Part shown: positions 1-11,264 of the stretch, piece by piece
Layout: the number at the start of each line of letters is the position of its first letter
How positions within the stretch are numbered: the first letter of the stretch is position 1
Source: Welwitschia mirabilis
Taxonomy: Eukaryota; Gnetophyta; Gnetopsida; Welwitschiales
Length of the DNA stretch: 64,000 bases
NCBI GenBank assembly: GCA_051453625.1
Contig: JBOZIK010000001.1
Coordinates: 251,583,028-251,647,027 of the forward strand
Reading direction: 5' to 3'
The notes under the pieces: model-generated
What the model saw: only the letters and a program-made list of their open reading frames with translations
What the model was told of the DNA's origin: nothing
Databases searched by the model: none
Translations under genes and position numbers: made by a program

Positions 1-1206
1 TGATCATAGTTAAAAAGTAATACTTTATTAATTATGAAGCAAAAAATAAATTAAGATAGTTTTTTAGAAACTAGACACTAATAGGGTTCTTAGAATTTAA
101 CTTAAACTATCTTAGAATTTTAAAAATATTATTTCTAACATTATCATGTAAGGCTAAAAACTATCAAAATTTCTGAAATTATAGTCCTATCACGCTACAC
201 TAAAATAATCATAATATTTTAAAAACTTTAAATTTTTAAATGACTTAAAATATTTTGGAAAGTTTATTCAATTTCCTACAACTTAGGATGCTCAACTTTA
301 AAAATATATTAACAGATAGATTAAAAAATGTAATTTACTTTCTTACTATTTTCTATATTTATTTTAACATATTTTAACAAATAATTTCTTCAAATATAAT
401 TACCAATTAGAAAAATTACTGTTTTTACATTTTTCATGTTAATAACACGATCTTAGACTTACAAAAACAAATTCACTAATTTATACCTCCTAATTAATAA
501 AATATGATGTTTTAACCCTATGCTTCTAATCTGTAAATTTAATTTTTATCATAATAAAAATATGATAGAGCTTTTACAACTAGTTAAACAATAACTTAGA
601 TCATTAAATTAATGGATATACTAATTAATTAACTATAAAAATAAAAATCAATTATGAAATAAAAATCCTTGTAGAAAAAAAGTCAAATAAATTCAAAAAA
701 CCCATTTACTATAAGCCTCAAGAGTTTCCATGGAAGAGTACTAGCCTAAAGACATTTTTAAGGATTAGAATTTCCCCCTAATAAGATGGTTCTAATTTAT
801 AATAAATGAAAATATAATTCTAAAATAAACATTGATATTCTAGTTTGTTTTTTATTTTATTTTTAATATTAAACCCCTTGATTACTTGATCATAATCATC
901 CATTAGTAATCCTCCATTACCATGCATAAGAGATCCTTCATGTATTACTATAACACTTTGGTGGGAGACAATGGGAGGAAATAATATCTTATAACATAAT
1001 TGCATAAAATTCATTACTAATTTTCCAAAAAAAATATCACACCATCCTAGTATAAAAAGAAATATTTAAACAATATAAGGGAAGAGCTTACTTGTAAAGA
1101 TTAGTAAGACCTTAATAGCTGAAGATTGATGAAGATTCAAGCTCATGAGTTCCTTAGTTCCAAGATTTCAAGTTCTAAGCTCCAAAGCAAAAGAATAAAA
1201 GAAAGA

Positions 1207-1310
1207 TAGGGATAGAAAGAAAAAAGGAAATTCACTTGTATAAAATATAAAAAAAGTATAGGGATAGAAAGAAAAAAGGAAATTCACTTGTATAAAATAT
1301 AAAAAAAGTA
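1207..1310. repeat. Perfect 52-bp tandem duplication in the LTR
   Basis: Units 1207-1258 and 1259-1310 are identical over 52 bases. They sit next to the TATA box of the inverted LTR. The related LTR near 15560-15610 shows no such doubling, so the event happened after the two LTR copies separated. Confidence 0.9.
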
Positions 1311-1313
1311 TCT

Positions 1314-1322
1314 CCTTTTATA
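1314..1322 (-). promoter_or_regulatory. LTR TATA box
   Basis: The minus strand reads TATAAAAGG, a strong plant TATA motif, inside the U3/R part of the inverted LTR. It is followed in the transcribed direction by the A-rich duplicated segment at 1207-1310. It was probably the promoter core of the element. No evidence of activity can be seen. Confidence 0.55.
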
Positions 1323-2203
1323 AGATAGAAAAAGATCTCTCTCTATACATAAGCAGCGACACATAGTTCAAGATTACAAGATCACATGATTTAACATTGA
1401 TAAGTGGGACGAGTAATAAGTGACATTGGAGCACAAAAAGATATGATATTTATGAATCATGCACCTAACTAGGATGAGTAATCTTCTTGCTTTAATTAGA
1501 ATGATTAATTATATGCATCATTTCCTTATTCTAGGACTTTTAATCCTTCATAGGTTCATAAGTAAGCTTAATTCATCTAACACATGCATCAAAAGAATAA
1601 ATGAACAAATCTCAAAATTGTCATGTGACATAATGAAACAAACTCTTCAATTCCAATGAATAAAGCAATGAGTATGCTATAAACTAAATGCTCTTACATA
1701 TCTCAAGAACATAAAAGTCATGGTACAGTAAATCTACTTATTTATCATTCTTGGTTTTAGGTAAGAATGCATGTACTTGTTTACATGCTCATTTATTTGA
1801 AAATGCATAGAATCTATCAATATCCTAACACAAGAAAGAAAATATTTATTTATAATATGGTACATCTATTACATTTACTAAGAATTTAAATGAGCAAACA
1901 AGATGTAAAGATATATTATTATGGCCTCATGAAAATTTAAATTTATTAGTTTTATCATGTGATGTTAATTCCTTGCATAATGGGATTATGTAATTTTAAA
2001 TGTTTGGATAGATTTTCTCATAAAAACTTCTAACATAATTTTTATTATTTTCATGATAAATTATAAATATTACAAATTAAGGTTAATTTTAAAATGAGAT
2101 TTTATTTGATAAGGAACTTAGATAAGATATTTATTTATTTAATTAAAAGCTTTATATGCTTATTATTCAAGTAAATAAGATTTACAAAATATGGGATATG
2201 ACA

Positions 2204-3644
2204 GTCATAGAGGTAGCAAATGGGTTCATGCCCAAAGTTAATTAAAAAGTTAAAAACTATACTTTATCCATAAGTGGAAAAGGATTTTAGATGCAATGAA
2301 TTATTATGAACTTAGGAAAAAATGACATTATTTTGGATATGAACTAGTTAATACAAAATAGAGTAGTTATAAATTATAAAAAGCATCAAGTAGAAATAAT
2401 GAATCATGGTCAAAGAATAATATTTCAAGATCATTACAAATTAACGATGAAGAATACAATTAATATAAAGAATATAAAAAGAGAAATTAAAAGGATATCA
2501 TAGTTTAGATGCTATATTTAAAACTAATTAGCTTAAAAGAAGGAGAAACTTTTGGAAAGACTATACCAATAGTTTAAAAATATTTTAATCTATTTACAAC
2601 AACATTACCAAGAATTCCACCAATATGAAAAGTTTATTTTTGCATTAAATTAATTTTAGAAACCTAACCAATTTATAAGGCAATATATAGAATGCCTCCT
2701 ATAGAAATGAAAGAATTAAAAATGTATCTTAAGAAACTCTTATTAAAAGGTTTTATTCATCCTATTATATCACTATTAGAAGCCTGTATTATTTATAAAA
2801 AGGAAAGATGGAATACCTAGATTATGCATTAATTATAGATAGCTAAGTAAAGTTATCATAAAGAACAAGTATCTACTACCAAGAGTAAATGACCTTTTTG
2901 ATTAGCTCAAGAAAACTAAGGTGTTCTCAAAATTTAATCTAAAATCTGAGTATCATCAAGTTTGAATTAAGAAAGACTATATTAAAAAAAAAGCATTTAG
3001 AACATGCTATGAATATTATGAGTTCACTATTATGCTTTTTGATTTAACTAATGACCTTGTGATATTTATAACTCTTATGAATTATATCTTTTAACCAATT
3101 TTAATTTATTTGTAATAGTATTTATTTATAATATCATCATCTATTCTAAGAATTATAAAAATCATAATAAACATTTGAGAACTGTATTATAAACTTAATG
3201 AAATTAGCACTTATATGCTAACATGAAAAAAACTTCTCTTTTTGAAAAGAATCCATTTAATTTATAATCCATATAGTATCTAAGAAAGGTATTTTAGTTG
3301 ATCGAAATAAAGTTAGAGCAATTATGGAATAGCCACTATGTATAATTATTAATAAAGTTAGAAGCTTTCTTAGTCTTACTAAATACTATTGTCAATTCAT
3401 CTTCAACTTCGTTAATATATATTCATCATTAATAAGCTTTTTAAATAAAAATAAAGACTTCTAATGGATAAAAAAAATATTAGCAGTCATTTGATCATCT
3501 TTAAGAATTCTTACCTGTTACTCTAGTTTTAGTAATGCCATATGATTCAAAGGTCTTTATATTTTATACTAATACATCTAGAAAAGGTCTTGGAGTAGTT
3601 ATTAAACAATATGAAAGAGTAATAGCTTATGGATAAAGAAAACT
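2204..3644 (+). pseudogene. pol: Tekay-like Ty3 pol, first part (protease to RNase H), broken
   Basis: Conceptual translation in shifting frames shows the end of a chromovirus protease (NDIILDMN near 2310), then reverse transcriptase with the conserved block LKKTKVFSKFNLK near 2905, SEYHQV, the post-catalytic IIYSKN block near 3135, and the early RNase H block LVLVMPYDSKVFIFYTN near 3520. It ends with VIAYG just before 3630. Stops are frequent and mostly look like TAA/TAG from CAA/CAG. The gene breaks off at 3644 where a copia element has inserted, and resumes at 12858. The catalytic YxDD motif is not readable. The enzyme would have copied element RNA into DNA. The lineage is assigned from the matching C-terminal part after 12858. 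Confidence 0.85.
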
Positions 3645-5235
3645 TATTGATAAATCTAGTTTTAATAATTTCACTTACCAAATATTTTATATCATTCTGT
3701 AGAGAAGTTAATACAAAAATTTAGATCATGTATTGCATAAGTCTATGTCAGATCTAAAANNNNNNNNNNNNNNNNNNNNNNNNNNNNNNNNNNNNNNNNN
3801 NNNNNNNNNNNNNNNNNNNNNNNNNNNNNNNNNCTATGAGAAAACATCTACAATAGGAAGACACCTATGGTAAAGATGTCTAGAGATTAAAGATGTCTAT
3901 GATATACTAAGTTTTAAATCATAAGTCAAAGATGACTATCTCACTAAAGAGGACTAGCCTAAAAGATGAATCTGACATAGATAAAAGATATCTACATGTT
4001 TGAATACATCTATGATAGACTAAAACATGTAATAGAGTTAATTTATACTTTAATGAATATCTTACTTTCCAAGAAATCTATCAAGTTTTACACAATAGAT
4101 TCATGATCACAAAGAACCAAAGATAATAAAGAGAAAATTTAATTAATTTCTTAATAACTTGATTAAAGACATTTCCCATGAAGAAATTTAACTATTAGAA
4201 GACATTTAAAATTTTAAAGATGTCTTTGATAAAGGTTAACATTAAATTAAAATGAAGATGCATGATTGATGGCTAGAATTTCTTATTCATTGCATGGTCA
4301 TCACAAAGTTTTAATGGATACTAGTCAAGGTCAAATAAGTAATCTCTTAAATGGTATAAAGGCATGACGTGATAGAACAAATCAAATGCATCTAAGACAT
4401 ATAACGATTACATCAAGCATATAAAAAAGAATGCATAAATGATTATAATTACTTACAAAAATTAAGCTATTATTTGCAAAAGAACTTTAGTATCTACATC
4501 TTTCATTCTCTTGGATCCTACATCATTGCATCATGATTTAGAACTCGTGAGGGCAACAATAATAAGAAACTCAAGATCTCTTTAAAGATACATAATTTAG
4601 ACTTATTATTGTATTTATTTGTTGGATCTTAAATTGTTAAACTATCTCATTCCTAAATAGTATTGTAAAATCCATTCTTATATTATTAAAACTTTAAGAT
4701 CCCTTTTTAAGATTCCTCATTATACTATAAACCTTTTACAGGTGTGCTTTATGAATGCCTGTGTGCACTTGTACTATTGTATTATTGTATTTCCTAAGAG
4801 AAAGAGGTTGCTATCTTGTAAGAAGAATCTCATATTGTGGTAGTACTTGTATGCATATTTTTAATATTGTATCATTTGAATTTCCTTAAGGGGAAGAGGT
4901 TGCTGCTTTATGAGAAACAACTAAATTATGGTTATGTCTATGTGTATATGTTTGGTGTTGGTATTGGTATTCCTAAAGGGAAGAGATTGATCCCTTGTGA
5001 GGAGGCTCTCATTTTTGCTATAAGGTTGATGGTGCACTAAAACCACTATTTCTTTATAGGTTAAGAATATCTATAGGTATGAGAAAAAGCTACCCTCCAT
5101 GAATGAACATATCTAGATTGGAAACCACATTATCTTGGTAAGATGTTTATTATACTATTTTTCAATTTGTTATTCATAAAAGTTTTTATTTGATAGAACT
5201 CATTCATCCCTTTCCTCCAAGTTCAATAATTCTTA
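3645..5235 (+). repeat. 5' LTR of SIRE-like copia element A
   Basis: It is paired with 11265-12857: both begin with a variant of TGTTGGTAGGTCTAGTTTTG and share colinear blocks such as GATCATGTATxGCATAAGTC, the AAGGGGAAGAGG-type repeats near 4880/12420, and the end AATAGAACTCATTCA. A 74-base N gap lies inside. The start here is degraded to TATTGATAAATCTAG. A primer-binding site follows directly. The LTR holds several AGATGTCT motifs, discussed as a finding. Confidence 0.88.
3760..3833. other. Assembly gap (74 N)
   Basis: A run of N inside the 5' LTR of copia element A. The paired LTR at 11265 suggests that the missing part corresponds to about 11380-11455. Confidence 1.
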
Positions 5236-5237
5236 AA

Positions 5238-5249
5238 TGGTATTAGAAT
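5238..5249 (+). promoter_or_regulatory. Primer-binding site of copia A (initiator Met-tRNA type)
   Basis: TGGTATTAGAAT lies two bases after the LTR end. The canonical plant site is TGGTATCAGAGC, complementary to the 3' end of initiator methionine tRNA. Two of the differences are C-to-T or G-to-A changes. Confidence 0.75.
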
Positions 5250-5264
5250 GGACACTAATGAAAA

Positions 5265-6545
5265 GGAGTAACATCCTCGAGTAAACTATGGAAGGGATGA
5301 CATCCATTATGCCTTTGCTCTTTGATGGAATAAACTTTGCTTATTAGAAGATAAGATTGTAAGTGTAATTATAATATTTCATGTTTTAGGTATGGCAAAG
5401 TATAGAATAAGGATATACAAATTCTACAGAAACCATAAAAAATGTTATAGGTAACATCCTCACATAGATCAAGCAAATAAAAGATTGAAAATATAAAGAA
5501 AAGATAACTTTCATATGTGACTCTAAAGCCAAAAATGTAGTTATTCAACTCTAACAATGGAGAATTTCAATAGAATAACAACTTTTAAGATGATAAAAGA
5601 TATTTGAAATGTTCTAATTATAACATATAAAGGAACTTCTATTGTTAAGTAGTCAAAGCTACTTATATGTACAAACTAGTTTGAAAATATCAATATGAAC
5701 AATGAAGGGATAGCTAATGAGTACTTCATAAAAGTCTCTAATACTATGAATGTAATACATGGCATTGATCAAAGTCTTTGAGAATTTAAGGTAATATAAA
5801 GATTTATTAGATCTCTAACCCTTGAATAAAAGTGTAAAAATATAATCATGGAATGTCTTAGTGATAATAGAATGTAGGAAAAGTAGCACAAAAGAAGGAG
5901 TCAAAGAATAAGAAATCTTTTTTACACAAGATGGAAAAATCATGAATATGCTACAGAGGCAAATACATTCGATGATAAAGAAGCTAATTTTTAATACATA
6001 GCTATTGAATATTTTCAAGAGAAAAATGATAAGAGAAAAAAAGAGTATGAATTAGAAATTAAAGATGATACAAGTATGAATCTTCAAAAAAGGTACAACT
6101 TAATTTCTAAAGAATTTGTTAAATTAGAAAAGGTATGTACCAATATGAAAAAATTACTTCATACTCATGAATAAGCTTATGAATAAGAAAAGAATTTTAC
6201 ACTAAATTATCTTTTCAAAATTCAGATCTTAAAGCTAAGATTATTAAACTAACATGTGATTTAAAGAATGTAAAATGAGAACTATTATACTCAAAGAAAA
6301 TCAACAAGAAATTTATCCAAGGAAAGGAAACATTGAATATCATGCTTGAGTAATGTAGAAGCTCAAGTGACAAAAGTGGATTAGGTCATAATAAAGCCTT
6401 AATGAGCACTTCAAGCTCCTTATTTAACAAATGAAATTACAAACTAAGGTATGAGAATTTACTATTTACAAATAATATTATTTATTATTGTTGCCATAAT
6501 GGAGGTCATTATTAATACAAGTGTCTAATGAAATTTAAAAACAGA
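5265..6545 (+). pseudogene. gag: SIRE-like copia gag, broken
   Basis: Between the primer site and the protease, shifting frames give a lysine- and glutamate-rich capsid-like protein. It ends in a zinc knuckle at about 6483-6530 reading YYCCHNGGHY-stop-YKC. The second Cys, His and last Cys of CX2CX4HX4C are in place, while the first Cys codon is TAT (from TGT). Lys/Glu-rich helical sequence around 6020-6350 suits the coiled-coil part of SIRE gag. Gag would form the particle that packages element RNA. Many stops are present, so it is not functional. Confidence 0.7.
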
Positions 6546-6649
6546 TATTATATTAACTAATCTAAGAGGATTAGAAGTATGGTATAACATTTTATATAGA
6601 GTAAATTAAGAAAAGTATGGATATCAAAAATCAAAATCAACACTTTTAG

Positions 6650-7900
6650 CACAAATTGGATTTACACAAGTGAAGAAGCATGTTTGGTACGTTAATAGTA
6701 AATGCTCAAGACACATGATTAGAGATAAATTCAGCTTTAGCATATTGGTGGAATAAGACAAAGAAGTAGTAACCTTTGGAGATGACATAGAAGCATATAT
6801 CAAATGTACTAGTACTTTTGGAGGGATAATTTACCATAAGTAAAATATCTATTCTTTGTAGAAGGTCTGCAACATAATCTTTTAAGTGTAAGTCAACTTT
6901 TTAATGAAAATTTTTCTATTACCTTTACAAAGATGATTGTATCATTAGAGAATGAAATTTAACTGAATTTTTATTTACTACTATAAAAAATCCAAATGTT
7001 TGTATTACTACTTTGTAAGATATTTCTAAGAATGAAACTACGTGTTTATTAAGAAAAACAGGTGAAGTAGAGCTATGACATAGAAAGCTTAAAATATTAA
7101 CAAGGACTTTCTCAAGATCTTATCTACGAAAAAATGATAAGAAAATTTCCCAATGTAAAAAGCATTAATAATTAAGTTTGTAAAGCATGTTAGAAAGGCA
7201 AGTAGATAAAGTAAGATTTGGTAAGAAACATACTATCTTAACTTAAGGTCTTTTAATCTATTACATCTTTATCTTATTGGTCCTTCATTTATAGAAAGCC
7301 TAGGTAAGTAAAGATATTATTTAACTATTGCAGATTAATATTCTTATTCTGTATATGTATCCTTCCTTACACATAGGGATGAGGCATTTAATGTTTTTTT
7401 AATATTGTGTATTAGTTTATGGAATTAAAAGGATTACAAGCTTAACATGATAAGAAGTAATAATGGTATGAAATTCAAAAATGTAAGGTTCAAAGAGTTC
7501 TATGAATATTTTGATATTATACATTAATTCTCTACACCAAAAACCCCTCAACAAAATGGAGTAGCTAAAAGAAAAAATAAAGTACTTAATGAAATAACTA
7601 GAATAATGATGCATATTTTTTTCAATAAAATTAATCAACACAACCTAATACATTTCAAATCAAGTTCTAGTAAGATGATTAAGAAACCTTCTTCCATATG
7701 TTATTTTCATGTCTTTGGATTAAAGTTTTTCAATTTGAATGAAAAGGATAATCTAAGGAAGTTTGATTAAAAAGTTGATGGAGGTATTTTTATAGGATAT
7801 TCTATAGTCAATAAAGCTTACAGGGTATACAATTACAGAACTCATGTAGGTGGGAAAACTGTAAGAATTAAAGTAAATGATACTAATCTAACTTTTGTAG
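6650..7900 (+). pseudogene. pol: SIRE-like copia protease and integrase, broken
   Basis: Protease: WYVNSKCSRHMIRDK near 6688, where the family has a D-S-G catalytic triad; both D and G are lost. A GAG-pre-integrase-like block (LRHRKLKIL) follows near 7075. Integrase core: SLGKxRYYLTIADQYSYSVYVS near 7300 keeps the first Asp. RSNNGMKF near 7450 has Asn for the second Asp. TPQQNGVAKRKN near 7540 has Lys for the catalytic Glu. The C-terminal block CYFHVFGLKF ... FIGYSIVNKAYRVYN is at 7700-7840. All three catalytic changes fit G-to-A transitions. The protein would have cut the polyprotein and joined element DNA to the host genome. Confidence 0.85.
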
Positions 7901-8019
7901 ATGTATGAGATTATTACATTCTAAAGTAGATTGATCATTTAGCAATCTCCAAGCTCAATCTGATAGTGAAGAATAAAAAGAATAAGAAGCCGATAAAGAA
8001 AATCCTTCAAGCATAATTA

Positions 8020-8290
8020 GAATAAAAAGAAGTTATTCTATTAAGAATATAATAGGTAGTTTGCATTGTGGCATTTAAACTCAAAGAAGCATGAAGGAAT
8101 TCTATGGACTTACCATCAAAATCTTAAAGCATTCAATATAACACAGAAAGCACATTCAAAATAGAAGTATCACAATGCAATATATTAATACCAGTAATTA
8201 ACTTTATGATGTATTCATAAAACCTTTATAAATTAAAAGGTATGCAAAGTTGTATATAAATTTGGGGATTAAGTCTTACCCAATAAGTTA
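8020..8290 (+). pseudogene. pol: Junction of post-integrase linker with the RNase H end (RT missing)
   Basis: At 8020-8100 the translation IKRSYSIKNIIGSLHCGI resembles the linker just before copia reverse transcriptase. By 8165-8260 it reads YINTSN-stop-LYDVFIKPL-stop-IKRYAKLYINLGI, which matches the extreme C-terminus of copia RNase H (LADIFTKPL...). The whole RT and nearly all RNase H, about 1.5 kb in intact relatives, are therefore absent. The junction lies between about 8100 and 8165. Confidence 0.7.
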
Positions 8291-8299
8291 AGTTAATAG

Positions 8300-11250
8300 G
8301 TAATATCATTTAATTTTTAACTCCACTTTACAATTATTTATGAGTTAAGTTTATAGTTAGATGTTGTAAACATTATATTCTAAGCATATTACTTTATTTT
8401 TTCAAAGTGTTATTATTATTTTTATATTAGTAATAAAATTTTTTGAAGGTTCCAAAATTGTCATGACGGATTTCTTAATTTTTACAGATGTATGTTAAAG
8501 AGATGTTCTTACATTTATAGACATCTTTGAAACAAACATCTTTAAATTTCCAGATAACTTTAAAGATCAGATACACTTTCTAAAACTTTTGAAATAGATG
8601 TCTTTAATCAAGTAGATATCTTAACAGCATGAAAGATGTATGGTAGAGTTTTTAATAGCAAATATATTTCACTTTGTAAACATATACTTTTCATGTTTTA
8701 GACATCTTTCAGTAGGTAGATATTTATCTCATACTATTATAAAAATTAAAACATGCCAAACACCTAGGATTTTACCTTTTTTATTTGTAAAATAGGCCAT
8801 CAAATATTATTTTTAAGTCTTCACTTAATAGATGTTCCTCTTAGAGCATTTCTCAAGGCTGATATTCTTGGATTTTTTTGGAAAGATATCCTCATTTTAA
8901 TAGACATCTTTATAGTAAGCAAGAATAAGGTTTATTTTTATAGGTGTCAATTTCCATTATTTCTTTGAACTTGGTAGTTTTTGGATTACATTTTCATATA
9001 TTTTCTTAAAAATGATGAAAATAAAGTCTACTAGTACTTTAAGAGGCAAAGAATAAGCAACAAAACTTTAAAGATCTTTTTGTATGGGCCTCCATTTTAC
9101 TATGAGGCAGCTGCAAGAAGATATAAAACATGGACAGGAAACTCTGTAATTATAGAAAGAAAACTGAGATTTTAGAAATAGTGGAAAGATCAACTTATAG
9201 CTTATTTCTTGTGGTTCACATGGGATATGATTATTCAACTAGATTAGAGTATACTAGATCTAATGGTAAGAGAGTTATATGCAACATCCATAAGATAGAT
9301 AATAGCACAGGGGCTTTCTAGACATAGGTCAAAGATACTCCATTGCATCTTATTCATAGTTTTATAAATTTAATTCTTTACATTAATTATTTAGAGATTT
9401 CTCAATTGTATGTTCTTTCATTTAAAGAGATTTTACTTTAAGAGTTGTTATTGTGTCATGAAGAACTATGAGCAATATTTTATTTAGATACTTTATGAAG
9501 AATTTTGTTAAAAATATAGAGTGTAAAGATATGATTCCTACTGATTTCATCCTCATTTTAATTATGTTTTATAATATTATGGCTGGAGGTGGTAGTTATA
9601 GTTATTATAAACCAATGTAGACTTTCATGGTTTTCTATTTACTTACTAGATTAAAGATCAATTTGGGCTTTATCTTATGCATGGATATTATCACTCTATT
9701 TCATAAGGGTTAAAATTTGGATCAGATTTTTCTCATCAGTTTGATCATTAGTAGTGCCAACATATCAATTTTGTAGGAAATTTTATTCATCCAGAAAAAC
9801 CTCTAGCCGAATTTAGTGAAAAATGAAGAGTACCACTACTATTAGATGAGGGTACAAGTGGAAGCCCATCACAATTTTATAGATATTACTCCTTAGCTAT
9901 ACACAGTTCATCATTTGTTAAGAAGAAATTAAAGGCAACTAAAAAATGCTTAGAAAACTTGGTAGAAATTTGTTAAGATTAAAGAGAGTTAAGTCCAAAA
10001 ATAGTGAGGGCAAGATACCAGCAGAGAGTTTGGAATCCATGAGGACTCCCATGTGGATAGATTTGAAGAATGAAGTAGAAGAAGGGCACTTTTAACTTCA
10101 TAAGGCATAGTTTATGACTTAAGAAGAGTAGATAGCAGCAATTCTGTAAAGTCATCAGGAGATAAGGATCAAATTTAAGAGGAGTATGAGGATCAAATGC
10201 AGGCACAAATTGAGGAGAAGAAATAGGCTCCAGGTCCTTTACAATAGAGATATCAACAAGAGATAGAGTTAAACAGCTTAGATATTTAGCCTCTTACACT
10301 ACATATAGCATATCTACCTTCACTGCATATACCATCATCACCTCCATCTTGTACTAAGCCTTTTCATATGCCATCACTTATTAGCATTCTAGTATCATCA
10401 TCCTTTATAGATACCATCATAGCTAGCTTCTTTAAGACATCCATTACTCCTCAAATATATTAACATATGAGGAGAGAGTCCTATAAGGAACCAATTAAGA
10501 TCTATCAACATTCTTTTAGAAAGCACCATATGTAGCCACCCATATCCTCCTCATATTATGCCACACAAACTTTCACCATTAATAATAATAACAATGAAAG
10601 TGATGAAGAAGGAGAAGGTATACATCATACTAGTGAATCTAATCTTAATGATTAGCTTTAAGTCTCTGCTATCTAAAAAGGGGGATAAGTAAAGTTAAAT
10701 AAGTTAGCAAACCACTTGAGAAGAAATGGTAAATCAATTTGACAAATTATCTTTAGCATAGCGACACTCTATTGGACACAAAGAACTTCATTATGAGATG
10801 ATAAATTAGTTTCCTTAAGTAACGTCATTATTCATTAATAGTTACCCTTAATTATTTGACACACATTATAATGACTTTTTATTTCTATCATTGATGTTAT
10901 TTGGTACATTTTGTTGTTAGCATACTTTCACTATTAATGTATTTTAATGATCTTTAATATCATGTCTTCTTTGCATATATTTAAATTGTATGCTCTGGTT
11001 TTATTATTATCACATTATCATAAGCACATTTTCCTTGATTAGTTGTTCATATTCTTGAATGAAATTATCAAATGTTTATGTGCCTTTCTTACTCTAATCT
11101 ATATAGGTTTATTCAAATGGATAAAATCATGATTTTTTAATGTAATTTTAAAATATGATTATGTGATTTTCTATCTTAAATATAAATATTTCAAATTAGT
11201 TAATTAAATGTGATTACACTAATAAGATTTACCAAGTTTTGGACATCATT
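8300..11250 (+). other. Post-pol region of copia A (env-like position), decayed
   Basis: In SIRE/Maximus elements an extra open frame often called env-like lies between pol and the 3' LTR. This 2.9-kb stretch holds that position. Readable fragments include KINLGFILCMDIITLFHKG near 9650 and an acidic Asn/Asp/Glu run near 10590-10620. One 63-codon frame starts at 9130. The segment 8480-8930 is full of AGACATCT/AGATGTCT motifs like those in the LTR. No complete domain can be recognised and there are many stops, so an env-like identity rests mainly on position. Confidence 0.4.
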
Positions 11251-11263
11251 AAAAAGGGGGATA
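11251..11263 (+). promoter_or_regulatory. Polypurine tract of copia A
   Basis: AAAAAGGGGGATA stands immediately before the 3' LTR start TGTTGG at 11265. This is the classic primer for plus-strand DNA synthesis in copia elements. Confidence 0.85.
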
Positions 11264-11264
11264 T

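Larger units (their letters stand above)
1..2203 (-). repeat. Inverted Tekay-family long terminal repeat (partial)
   Basis: On the minus strand this block matches the LTR that begins at 14657 on the plus strand. The match runs from the LTR start (minus strand TGTCATATCCCATATTTTG, ending at 2203) through the shared segments at 1720-1910 versus 14942-15140 and 1081-1200 versus 15600-15720, and on to the window edge, which corresponds to about 16785. It therefore lacks its last few hundred bases. A TATA box (TATAAAAGG, minus strand) lies at 1314-1322. The right edge abuts the protease part of a plus-strand Tekay pol, so it is not the normal 5' LTR of that element. It may be a solo or 5' LTR of another copy, or the product of an inversion. 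The homology is read directly by eye; the explanation is inferred. Confidence 0.8.
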
